Part shown: piece after piece, positions 1-6,015 of the stretch | How positions within the stretch are numbered: the first letter of the stretch is position 1 | How the letters are laid out: each line of letters begins with the position of its first letter | DNA from: Pseudomonadota bacterium | GTDB taxonomy: Bacteria; Pseudomonadota; Gammaproteobacteria; Burkholderiales; Burkholderiaceae_C | Direction: 5' to 3' | Length of the DNA stretch: 8,227 bases | Assembly (NCBI GenBank): GCA_023418355.1 | Contig: JAEZZU010000368.1 | Span: 1 to 8,227 of the forward strand | Notes under the pieces: generated by a model | What the model saw: the letters and a program-made list of their open reading frames with translations, nothing else | The model's database searches: none | Told to the model about the DNA's origin: nothing | Translations under genes and position numbers: made by a program

Positions 1-115
1 TTTGCTGGAGGGCATCAACAACCGCATCAAACTCATCAAGCGCATGGCCTACGGATACCGCAACACTGAATACTTCTTCTTGAAGATCAAGGCCGCATTC
101 CCCGGAAATCCGTGA
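1..115 (+). CDS. ISL3-family transposase, C-terminal fragment
   Basis: The open frame starts at base 2, enters from outside the window and ends at TGA 113-115, leaving 37 residues. The segment EGINNRIKLIKRMAYGYRN, followed by YFFLKIKAAFP, matches the conserved C-terminal end of the DDE domain of ISL3-family transposases as I remember them; these enzymes cut and paste their own insertion sequence. The catalytic residues lie upstream and cannot be checked. The stop codon sits inside the terminal sequence of the element, as is common for this family. Only the 3' end is visible, so I cannot say whether the full gene is intact. Family assignment is fairly sure; the exact IS name is not. Confidence 0.85.
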   Translation, partial: LLEGINNRIKLIKRMAYGYRNTEYFFLKIKAAFPGNP

Positions 116-121
116 AGAACC
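1..121 (+). mobile_element. ISL3-family insertion sequence, right end
   Basis: The transposase 3' end is followed at once by GAAGAACC (114-121). Read inward this is GGTTCTTC, which resembles the GG(C/T)TCTT terminal start of ISL3-family inverted repeats as I recall them. I therefore place the element boundary at about base 121. The left end lies outside the window, so the inverted repeat pairing cannot be confirmed and the boundary could be off by a base or two. Transcription of the transposase converges on the neighbouring minus-strand gene. Confidence 0.7.
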
Positions 122-129
122 GAAAAAAA
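122..129. repeat. candidate 8-bp target-site duplication
   Basis: ISL3 elements usually generate 8-bp direct repeats and favour A/T-rich targets. The 8 bases after the inferred IS boundary read GAAAAAAA. This fits a target duplication, but the matching copy would be outside the window to the left, so this is inference only. Confidence 0.35.
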
Positions 130-131
130 GC

Positions 132-350
132 TTATTCGTCGTCTTCGTCTTCTTCCAATGCTGCCGCTGCATTGATGGCTTGCAAGCGTGCAGCCAGTTT
201 GGGGATGCGGGGATTGTTTTCATCCGCAAAGTGCGCTTGCATGTAGCGGCCAATAATGACACGGGCTTTGTCAGTGATGGTCAAAGACTTGGCTGCAATA
301 AAGGCGTCAATGACCATTAAATCGAAGGGCGTTTCTTTGTAGTTTTGCAT
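132..350 (-). CDS. small hypothetical protein with acidic tail (72 aa)
   Basis: I do not recognise this protein. It begins MQNYKETPFDLMVIDAFIAA and ends in the acidic stretch EEDEDDE (residues 66-72). It has no signal peptide, no cysteines and no membrane segment, so a small soluble cytoplasmic protein is likely. A longer frame starts at 449, but its extra 33 residues (MARVPASIARTALFLQ...) run back through hairpin sequence and look non-coding, so I chose the ATG at 348-350. No clear Shine-Dalgarno precedes it (CGCGCCCCTT). The ISL3 element ends about 10 bp past its stop codon, so the reading frame is intact but its original 3' flank has been displaced. The coding call rests on composition and frame only. 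Confidence 0.6.
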   Translation of the reverse strand: MQNYKETPFDLMVIDAFIAAKSLTITDKARVIIGRYMQAHFADENNPRIPKLAARLQAINAAAALEEDEDDE

Positions 351-439
351 AAGGGGCGCGAGTCTAGCACCCGTCAATAAACCAAGATTGCCGCATGCAC
401 ACTGCAGAAACAGGGCAGTGCGTGCTATAGAAGCAGGGA

Positions 440-472
440 CTCTGGCCATGGGTGGAACACCTGTGGCCAGAG
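440..472 (-). terminator. strong hairpin after the amidase gene, possible terminator
   Basis: CTCTGGCCA (440-448) pairs perfectly with TGGCCAGAG (464-472). Inside, TG/TG can form two wobble pairs and GGTG (451-454) pairs with CACC (458-461) around a GAA loop, giving a near-continuous 15-bp stem. It starts 22 bases after the amidase stop codon, where a transcript end is expected. There is no U-run on the minus-strand 3' side (GTCCCTGCTTC follows), so it is not a canonical intrinsic terminator; it may instead stabilise a 3' end or act with Rho. Confidence 0.45.
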
Positions 473-493
473 CCTGCTGCTGGCTGGCTCGCG

Positions 494-1816
494 CTACGCC
501 TGCTGCGCCTGCAGATGCTGCTCCACGGCCGCAGCCATGGCCAGCAGCTGGCGGTCTGCACCGCGCTGGCCCACCAGCATCACGCCCACAGGCAGCTCGC
601 CCGCCTGGCGTGGCAAGGGCAGCGACACAGCCGGCAGGTCATAGAAGTTGAACACCGAGGTGTTGCGCAGCATCAGCACATTGGTGGCGTGAAAACGCGC
701 CTCATCGCTCAGGCTCTCGATGGTTGGCGCCAGCAACGGCACGGTAGGCAGAGCCAGCAGGTCGTAATCTGCCATGGCAGCATCGAGCTGCGGCAGCAGC
801 TGCGCACGCGCCTGCTGCACACCCACGTAGTGGGCCGCGCTGATGGTTTCACCCCGACGAATGCGCGAAAGCACCAGCGGGTCCAGCTGCTCGGCCTTGC
901 CTTCTGCCAGCAAGTCCTGGTGGATGTGCGCAGCTTCGGCGGCAATCAGCGTACCCTGCTCCTGCAGACGGAATGGTGCGGTGATCCAGTGATCCAGATC
1001 CACATCCTGCACCAGCGCCTGTGCCTGCTGCAGCCGGGCCACGAACTGCTCGAAGGTTGTCAGCACCTGCGCATCTGCCTGCGTGAACAGCAGGCCACGC
1101 GGCACGCCCACACGCAGACCCTGCACATGGCGCGGCACCAGCGGCTGCCAGGGCTGCTGGGCCAGTACCGCATCGGTCATGGCGCAGTCCAGCACACTGT
1201 GCGCCAGTGGGCCGACAGTGTCCAGCGTGAAGGACAGCGGAAATGCCCCCGTGCGCGGCACACGCGCCTGTGTGGGCTTGAAGCCCGTGACGCCGTTGAG
1301 TGCGGAAGGAATGCGGATGGAGCCGCCTGTGTCCGAGCCAATCGCGATCTCGCACATGCCACGCGCCACAGCCACGCCGGCACCCGAGGACGAACCGCCT
1401 GGAATGCGCGTGACGTCCCGGGCATTGCCCGGTGTGCCGTAATGTGGATTGATCCCAATGCCGGAGAAGGCGAACTCCGTCATATTAGTCTTCCCGATCA
1501 CGATGGCCCCTGCGGCGCGCAGGCGCTGCACGATGACAGCATCCTGCGCGGCCGGCGCGGCAGCACGCAGCACCTGAGAGCCTGCGGTCGTGGGTTCCCC
1601 CGCCACATCGAACAAATCCTTGATGGACACAATGCGCCCATCCAGCGGCCCCAGGCCAATGCCGGCGGCCGCACGTGCATCGGCAGCCTCAGCAGCGGCC
1701 AATGCCGCATCGGCATAGACACGGGTGAAGATGCGCTGGCCTTCAGCGCCAGCATCAGCAATGGCCTGCAGGGCCTGCCGGGTACGTTGCAAAGCAGTCA
1801 TGGCGTTCGCACTCAT
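494..1816 (-). CDS. amidase-signature family hydrolase (440 aa)
   Basis: This cytoplasmic enzyme hydrolyses a carbon-nitrogen amide bond; the substrate cannot be read from sequence. The amidase-signature Ser-cisSer-Lys triad is visible: Lys66 in SIKDLFD, the cis-serine Ser142 in PGGSSSGAG, and the nucleophile Ser166 in GSDTGGSIRIP. The 24-residue spacing between the two serines matches that of the family members FAAH and malonamidase E2 as I recall them. About 440 residues is slightly short but complete for the family, which also includes GatA. No signal peptide is present, so this is not a peptidoglycan amidase. Its ATG (1816-1814) overlaps the stop codon of the upstream EF-hand gene as ATGA, suggesting translational coupling in one operon; an alternative ATG lies five codons later. 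The lack of adjacent gatB/gatC argues against the tRNA amidotransferase subunit. Confidence 0.9.
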   Translation of the reverse strand: MSANAMTALQRTRQALQAIADAGAEGQRIFTRVYADAALAAAEAADARAAAGIGLGPLDGRIVSIKDLFDVAGEPTTAGSQVLRAAAPAAQDAVIVQRLRAAGAIVIGKTNMTEFAFSGIGINPHYGTPGNARDVTRIPGGSSSGAGVAVARGMCEIAIGSDTGGSIRIPSALNGVTGFKPTQARVPRTGAFPLSFTLDTVGPLAHSVLDCAMTDAVLAQQPWQPLVPRHVQGLRVGVPRGLLFTQADAQVLTTFEQFVARLQQAQALVQDVDLDHWITAPFRLQEQGTLIAAEAAHIHQDLLAEGKAEQLDPLVLSRIRRGETISAAHYVGVQQARAQLLPQLDAAMADYDLLALPTVPLLAPTIESLSDEARFHATNVLMLRNTSVFNFYDLPAVSLPLPRQAGELPVGVMLVGQRGADRQLLAMAAAVEQHLQAQQA

Positions 1817-4032
1817 TGCGCTTCAGGAGCGGGAACGGGTGCTGGAGCGGGCTCAGTCACCACCTCCACCTCGGTCGTCGTCACCACCTCCATGCGCTGC
1901 ATGGAAGCTGGCAGCACCTTGTCCAGCCAGCCAGCACCCCATACCAGGCCCAGCACCACCACCACGAGCAGCAGCGCCCACAGCCAGCGCTTGGTGTGGT
2001 TGGCCGCATAGGGATCATGCAGGGTGCGCTTGGCGTTCAGTGGCACTTTGGCGGTCTGCGACAGCGAATTGCCCAGCGGCAGGTTGATCTTCATGCGGCC
2101 ATTGATGGCCCAGCCGCTGGCATCCAGAATCGGCCCCAGACTGCGCTCGCGCAGCTTGAGCCAGGCAATCAGCATGCTGGGACCGGAGATGGCCAGAATC
2201 AGGCCGATCAGCGCCACCGGAATCCAGGGGCCCAGTTCAATGAACTTGCCAAAAATCGCCACCACCATGGTGCTGATGGAGCCCATGGCCACGCCAATGG
2301 CAGCCACCGTGCCCACATCGGTCTTGCGTGCAGCAGGCGCTGCGGCAGGTGCGACCGGGGTCGTGGCCAGCTCGGTGAGCTTGGTTGCCTGGGTGTTCAG
2401 ATTGGCGGTAACACTCTCGTTCTTGGCAGCAGCGCGCTTGGCCACCTGCTCTTCAATCATGCGCACAAACTTCTTGTACGGCGAGAAGAAGGCCTGGCCA
2501 ATGCTGGTGGGGTTCTCGATGAGCTTGGTGATGGTGGCGTCCCAGTCATGGCCGTCGCGGTCATAGAAGATACCGTTGCGGCCTGCGAACAGAAAGTCCA
2601 CATCGCCCGCAGTAAAGGCGGCAACGATGTTGCGCTTTACCCCATTGCGGCGGCATTCGCAGTACGCCAGATAGACCTTAGCCATGCCCGCCAGCGTGGC
2701 GTGCGCACCGGGGTCCGTCACATCCACGGTCAGATCGCAGCTGCGGCCGTCCAGGTAGAGCGTACCCGCCTGGAAGGCTGCACCTTCACGGCGATAGAAG
2801 TGGGCAAAGTTCACAAAATTGTTCAGCAGCGCCAGCAGGTCACGCTGAAAGCGAATCAGCTTTTCCAGCGCCACCACGCGCTGGCTGTGCTGCTGCTCGG
2901 CTTCGTCACGCTCGATCAGCTGCTGCAGCTGTTCCTGCAGACCACTGTTCAAGAGGGCCTGCGCTTCTTCCGCGCCCAGATTGCCCAGCGGGGTCTGGGG
3001 GTAGGCGGCCAGCCATGCCTGGCAGGCAGACAGCTGCGCCTTCACGGCATTCCACTGCTCCACCTGCAGGCTGTCCACATCGCCCAGCAACGGCTGGACG
3101 ACGGTCCTGCGGAATTCCTCCATGGCCTGCGCCCACGCAGGGTTGATGCCCTGGCGCAGCGGCAGCACAGCTTCCGCGGTGAACTGTGCCAGCGGCAGGG
3201 CGGCAATGGCGGCGTCCTGCTGCGTCAGCACCTGAGTGCCCAGCGTGGCATAGCCTTCGGCCGTGGGGCTGAGCGCGTCCTGCGCCTTGGCATCAAATGC
3301 CGCCAGATGGGCACGGGCAAAAAAGTCATCGACCTTGGCCTGCACGGCATTCAGGGCCGAGGCTGCGGCCACGGCCTGCTCCTGCGTGGGCAGGGAGCAG
3401 GTATTGGTTTGCGCCTGTGCATGCCAGCTGGCGATGGCCTGCACATCGGTAAAGAAGTTATCCAGCTGGGCACGGCCCAGGCCGGGCTGCTCGTCGCAGC
3501 CGGTCACGCTGCCATAGCTGTCCATGATGCGGCTGGCCAGTGCTGCCAGCTCGGGCTGGTCGGTCAGTGCCGCGGGGTTGAGCACACCATCGCCATTGAA
3601 AGGCATGGCATTGAGCGAGGCCATGCGTGCCTGCACATCGGCCAGCGTCACGCTGTCGGCATCTTCACGGTCAGCCAGCTTCAGAATGCGGCGCGCTTCA
3701 TCTGCCAAGGCCTGCCCTTCCTCGGTGGCATCGCTGATGCTGTCCAGCCGCAGCACATCGCTGTGCTGGGTCAGCACGTCAGGATTCTTGACCATGGACA
3801 CAGCCCACTCACAGGCGGCCACCAGCTCGGGAGCCCGGATGCGTCCATCGGCATCGCTGTCGATCAGATCCAGCGTAGCGCTATCAAACTCAATGCCGCG
3901 TGTAGGGCAGGCCAGCGCCACCCAGAGCTTTTGATCGAGCTGGCCGATATGGGCGATATCGGCACCCGTACGAATCGAAACCTGATCAACCCCTCCCGCG
4001 CGGAAGAACTGCCATTCGTGTTGTTTTTGCAT
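1813..4032 (-). CDS. EF-hand domain membrane protein of unknown function (739 aa)
   Basis: From the chosen start, residues 58-69 form a textbook EF-hand calcium loop (D58, D60, D62, G63, I65, E69; core DSDADGRI). A second, degenerate loop around 144-155 (FNGDGVL) keeps N, D, G and L positions but lacks the first Asp and last Glu. A large helical, glutamine-rich region follows (to about 540), then an Ala/Pro linker and three hydrophobic segments at about 576-597, 602-625 and 683-703. The loop between the last two is rich in Lys/Arg. The tail is short and Pro/Ala-rich (EPAPAPVPAPEAQ). Positive-inside reasoning puts the large N-terminal part in the cytoplasm and the tail in the periplasm. I chose ATG 4032-4030 (MQKQHEWQFF) over one ten codons upstream because the upstream residues look unlike the rest; neither has a strong ribosome site. 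Function unknown; calcium sensing is inference. Confidence 0.85.
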   Translation of the reverse strand: MQKQHEWQFFRAGGVDQVSIRTGADIAHIGQLDQKLWVALACPTRGIEFDSATLDLIDSDADGRIRAPELVAACEWAVSMVKNPDVLTQHSDVLRLDSISDATEEGQALADEARRILKLADREDADSVTLADVQARMASLNAMPFNGDGVLNPAALTDQPELAALASRIMDSYGSVTGCDEQPGLGRAQLDNFFTDVQAIASWHAQAQTNTCSLPTQEQAVAAASALNAVQAKVDDFFARAHLAAFDAKAQDALSPTAEGYATLGTQVLTQQDAAIAALPLAQFTAEAVLPLRQGINPAWAQAMEEFRRTVVQPLLGDVDSLQVEQWNAVKAQLSACQAWLAAYPQTPLGNLGAEEAQALLNSGLQEQLQQLIERDEAEQQHSQRVVALEKLIRFQRDLLALLNNFVNFAHFYRREGAAFQAGTLYLDGRSCDLTVDVTDPGAHATLAGMAKVYLAYCECRRNGVKRNIVAAFTAGDVDFLFAGRNGIFYDRDGHDWDATITKLIENPTSIGQAFFSPYKKFVRMIEEQVAKRAAAKNESVTANLNTQATKLTELATTPVAPAAAPAARKTDVGTVAAIGVAMGSISTMVVAIFGKFIELGPWIPVALIGLILAISGPSMLIAWLKLRERSLGPILDASGWAINGRMKINLPLGNSLSQTAKVPLNAKRTLHDPYAANHTKRWLWALLLVVVVLGLVWGAGWLDKVLPASMQRMEVVTTTEVEVVTEPAPAPVPAPEAQ

Positions 4033-4069
4033 GCTGCACTCAATGAATATGCGATGGACCATGGCGCAT

Positions 4070-4083
4070 CACGCTGCAGCGTG
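4070..4083. promoter_or_regulatory. 14-bp perfect palindrome in divergent intergenic region
   Basis: CACGCTGCAGCGTG is a perfect 14-bp palindrome lying 38-51 bases upstream of the EF-hand gene start. It is flanked by an outer, slightly asymmetric pair ATGGC (4061-4065) and GCCAT (4087-4091), and next to it CCATT-TCG-AATGG (4088-4100). Symmetry and position suit a dimeric repressor site, but I cannot match it to a known regulator. Confidence 0.3.
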
Positions 4084-4118
4084 CTGGCCATTTCGAATGG
4101 CTGCAAGTGTATGCGTGC

Positions 4119-4152
4119 CGCACACCACCCGTGCGTGCAAGCCGGGTGTGCG
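4119..4152. repeat. 8-bp inverted repeat in divergent intergenic region
   Basis: CGCACACC (4119-4126) is the exact reverse complement of GGTGTGCG (4145-4152), with an 18-base GC-rich spacer. It could form a hairpin or be a spaced operator. It sits between the divergent EF-hand and SPOR genes; no function can be assigned. Confidence 0.3.
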
Positions 4153-4175
4153 CAACATCCGCAGACGACATCTAC

Positions 4176-4186
4176 ATTGTTTGACA
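4176..4186 (+). promoter_or_regulatory. candidate -35 box (TTGACA) within a short inverted repeat
   Basis: A perfect TTGACA lies at 4181-4186, inside the inverted repeat ATTGT-TTG-ACAAT (4176-4188). It is upstream of the plus-strand SPOR gene. At 16-18 bases downstream I see no good -10 match (AGTCTT region), so any promoter here would be weak or activator-dependent. The rest of the 4033-4303 gap shows no RNA gene or further ORF that I can support. Confidence 0.3.
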
Positions 4187-4303
4187 ATTGGCACCCTCCA
4201 CACAGTCTTCCTGCACGGCCATGCCACAATCTCCCGTATGCCCATGACGCCTTTACGCTCTCATGCCTTTACGCCCTCTCCGCAATCGGCGGAAACGGGC
4301 ATC

Positions 4304-5497
4304 ATGTCTGACCTCTACCGCCTGAGCGTGGGGCCCGTTGGCGCGGCGTACTACCAGCAGCATTTCCAGCGCTTTGAAACCCTGGGCAAGGCCGTGCCCT
4401 GCTGGAACAATGCCGCTGCCTTCTTCACCCTGGCCTGGTTGATACTGCGCAAGCTGTGGCGCCCTGCCGGTATTTATGCCGCTGTGCTGGCTGGCGTGCT
4501 GGCGCTTTGGTGGTGGGGCCTGCATGGGCGTGTGCCACTGGCCGTGGAAACCACGGCATGCCTGCTGCTGGGCCTGCTGCTGTGTGTGGTGCCCGGCTTT
4601 ACAGGCACCGGGCTGTACTACCACCATGTGCGCAAGCAGACCCTGCACACCCTCACCCACGCCAAATCGCTGGCTCAGGCACGTGTGGAGCTGGCCACCC
4701 AGGCCATCACCACCGAGCGCCTGCATGTGGTGGCCTCGTTGCAGGCACTGGTCGCCCTGCTCCTTGCAGCTGCGGTGTTCTATGCACCGCCCAGCCGTGC
4801 GCCAGAGCTGCCAGACGCCAGCGCCACCCAGCCCGGCACAGGGCCACAGCTGGTCATTCCTTCCGTGGAAAGCATCCGCGCCCAGCAACCGGAGCTGCCT
4901 GCGATAGAGCCTGTCCCGGCTCCAGAACCAGCTCCGGCCGAGCCACTGCCAGCACCTGCGCCTGAGGAGCAGACATCTGCTGCTCCTGATGCTGCCAAGG
5001 ATGAGCTGTCTGTCGTCACCTTTGCACAGTCCGTGCCCGTGCAGTTCACCACCACCCCGGCCACTGCAACGGCTGCTGCCGCCATGACCGCCACAGCGGC
5101 AGCCGTCGCCGCAGCACCTGCACCTGCACCTGCTCCTGCTCCTGCTCCGCAGAAGGCGAAGGCTGAGGCTCCCAGCAAGAAGCAGGTCGCCGCACCCGCA
5201 GCCATGGTCAAGACCAAGGCCGCACCTGCCGCTACGCCCACCAGCACCAGCAGCAAGCTGATCGCTGGCAAGTACTACCTGAACGCAGGGGTCTACGCCC
5301 AGGCCAGCAATGTGGATGCAGCAGAAAAACAGCTGCGCAAGATGAAGCTGGGCGCTGTGCGCCAGACCATCAAGGGCAAGAATGGCACACTGACACGCCT
5401 GTATATCGGCCCGTTCGAGCAGCGCAAGCAGGCCGAGCAGGCAGCAACGCAGGCCAAGAAGCTGCGGTTGCAAACCCAGGTGCTGCAGGCTCGCTGA
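4304..5497 (+). CDS. membrane protein with DUF2628-like N-terminus and C-terminal SPOR domain (397 aa)
   Basis: The N-terminal region (about 15-55; YYQQHF...WNNAAAFFTLAWLILRKLW) resembles DUF2628 membrane proteins. Hydrophobic segments follow at about 57-73, 82-100 and 142-160. A long low-complexity Pro/Ala linker (about 161-320) includes six Ala-Pro pairs at 271-282. Residues about 322-395 (GKYYLNAGVYAQ...LTRLYIGPFEQRKQAEQA) match the SPOR domain, which in known proteins binds peptidoglycan glycan strands stripped of stem peptides, often at the division septum. The Arg/Lys-rich loop at 107-140 suggests it is cytoplasmic, which places the linker and SPOR domain in the periplasm. I chose ATG 4304, preceded by GGCGGAAACGGG, over upstream ATGs (from 4031) because the conserved part begins there. 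The gene diverges from the EF-hand gene. SPOR assignment is fairly confident; DUF2628 is moderate; a cell-division or cell-wall role is inference. Confidence 0.88.
   Translation: MSDLYRLSVGPVGAAYYQQHFQRFETLGKAVPCWNNAAAFFTLAWLILRKLWRPAGIYAAVLAGVLALWWWGLHGRVPLAVETTACLLLGLLLCVVPGFTGTGLYYHHVRKQTLHTLTHAKSLAQARVELATQAITTERLHVVASLQALVALLLAAAVFYAPPSRAPELPDASATQPGTGPQLVIPSVESIRAQQPELPAIEPVPAPEPAPAEPLPAPAPEEQTSAAPDAAKDELSVVTFAQSVPVQFTTTPATATAAAAMTATAAAVAAAPAPAPAPAPAPQKAKAEAPSKKQVAAPAAMVKTKAAPAATPTSTSSKLIAGKYYLNAGVYAQASNVDAAEKQLRKMKLGAVRQTIKGKNGTLTRLYIGPFEQRKQAEQAATQAKKLRLQTQVLQAR
5114..5149 (+). repeat. in-frame hexanucleotide repeat encoding (Ala-Pro)6
   Basis: Six consecutive units follow the pattern GC(A/T)CC(T/G): three GCACCT, two GCTCCT and one GCTCCG. 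They encode alternating Ala-Pro at residues 271-282 of the SPOR protein. Six-base units keep the frame if copies are gained or lost, so the linker length could vary between strains without breaking the gene. Confidence 0.8.
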
Positions 5498-5544
5498 TTG
5501 CCAGCCTGGAGCACTGGGCGCACTCTGCACTGCAGACTTTGTCC

Positions 5545-5560
5545 GTCACAAAGAGTCACA
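5545..5560 (+). promoter_or_regulatory. tandem GTCACA direct repeats upstream of the I78 lipoprotein gene
   Basis: GTCACA occurs at 5545-5550 and again at 5555-5560, a 10-bp period that puts both copies on the same DNA face. This layout is typical of OmpR/PhoB-type winged-helix regulators. The first copy also overlaps a small hairpin CTTTGT-CCGTC-ACAAAG (5537-5553). Specific regulator unknown. Confidence 0.35.
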
Positions 5561-5579
5561 CTACGCCCCCAAATCACTG

Positions 5580-5607
5580 CACAGCCACTGTTAAGGTATG
5601 GGCTGTG
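5580..5607. promoter_or_regulatory. 7-bp inverted repeat before the I78 lipoprotein gene
   Basis: CACAGCC (5580-5586) is the exact reverse complement of GGCTGTG (5601-5607), with a 14-base spacer containing TTAAGGTAT, the only A/T-rich candidate for a -10 element in this gap. It could be an operator around the promoter or a 5' leader hairpin. Weak evidence. Confidence 0.3.
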
Positions 5608-5614
5608 AACCACT

Positions 5615-5620
5615 GAGGAG
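5615..5620 (+). promoter_or_regulatory. ribosome binding site GAGGAG
   Basis: GAGGAG lies 9 bases before ATG 5630. It directly abuts the in-frame TTG at 5621, which is therefore too close to be the start. This decides the start of the lipoprotein gene. Confidence 0.8.
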
Positions 5621-5629
5621 TTGAAATAC

Positions 5630-5947
5630 ATGCGCTATGTACTGCCCCTGCTGGGCCTGACCGGCATTCTGACCATCGCTGGTTGCTCCACGTCATCGCC
5701 CTTTGGCTCGGGAAAAGCAGGTGCTGATGCACCACGCCCCGTCCAGCAATGCAATGCACAGAACGCGCAATGGGCCGTGGGCAAAACCAATACCGAGCAC
5801 AACATCAACGAAGCCCGCAAGCGCGCTGGCGCCTACATGGCACGCGTGATCAAGCCCGGCCAGCCCATGACACGGGACTACAACATGGAACGTCTGAATC
5901 TGGAAGTCGATGCCACAGGCCGTATCGTCAAGGCTTTCTGCGGCTAA
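5630..5947 (+). CDS. lipoprotein with I78-family peptidase inhibitor domain (105 aa)
   Basis: Residues 1-18 form a lipoprotein signal peptide ending in the lipobox I-A-G-C, with Cys19 as the lipidated residue. Ser at +2 suggests outer-membrane sorting. After a short linker, residues 41-105 match the I78 peptidase inhibitor family (Pfam Inhibitor_I78): CNAQNAQWAVGK, the helix with EARKRAGA, then the strand pattern RVIKPGQPMTRDY, RLNLEVD, GRIVKAFCG. Cys41 and Cys104 sit where the family usually has a disulfide-capable pair. Known members are small, mostly secreted or periplasmic proteins predicted to inhibit serine proteases. Start at ATG 5630 is set by GAGGAG nine bases upstream. It is 132 bp from the SPOR gene with its own candidate regulatory sites, and ends before a strong terminator, so it is probably monocistronic. 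Target protease unknown. Confidence 0.87.
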   Translation: MRYVLPLLGLTGILTIAGCSTSSPFGSGKAGADAPRPVQQCNAQNAQWAVGKTNTEHNINEARKRAGAYMARVIKPGQPMTRDYNMERLNLEVDATGRIVKAFCG

Positions 5948-5955
5948 GCGCTGGA

Positions 5956-5996
5956 TTTTTAATAGCTGCCTGCGCTTGCAAAAAGCTAGTTTCAGC
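5956..5996 (+). repeat. degenerate copy of a Comamonadaceae-type intergenic palindrome
   Basis: The stretch contains AGCTGC, TGCGCTTG and AAAGCTAG in the same order as the better copy at 7936-7983 (read in reverse). The right arm is eroded (AAGCTAG instead of AAGCGCTAG). I recall this motif as a frequent intergenic repeat in Comamonadaceae. It lies between the I78 gene and the terminator. Confidence 0.55.
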
Positions 5997-6015
5997 ATAA
6001 AAACCATCTAAAAAC

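Noticed and set aside
494..1816. Interpreting the amidase as a cell-wall amidase partner of the SPOR protein
   Set aside because: It belongs to the amidase-signature (Ser-cisSer-Lys) family and lacks a signal peptide, unlike the zinc-dependent periplasmic AmiA/B/C enzymes.
452..2011. Plus-strand 519-codon frame opposite the amidase
   Set aside because: The composition is typical of an antisense shadow (His/Gln/Arg-rich), and the minus strand encodes a complete amidase with its full catalytic triad.
1816..4311. Very long plus-strand open frame (831 codons) opposite the EF-hand gene
   Set aside because: Its translation is rich in His, Gln, Arg and Gly with no recognisable domain. It exactly mirrors a minus-strand gene with clear EF-hand and membrane features. 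Long antisense frames are expected in high-GC coding DNA.
4253..5530. Minus-strand 425-codon frame opposite the SPOR gene
   Set aside because: Cys/Gly/Arg-rich antisense translation of the Ala/Pro-rich linker; the plus strand has a good start, membrane segments and a SPOR domain.
5621..5629. TTG at 5621 as the start of the lipoprotein gene
   Set aside because: The GAGGAG ribosome site directly abuts it with no spacing, whereas ATG 5630 has suitable 9-base spacing.
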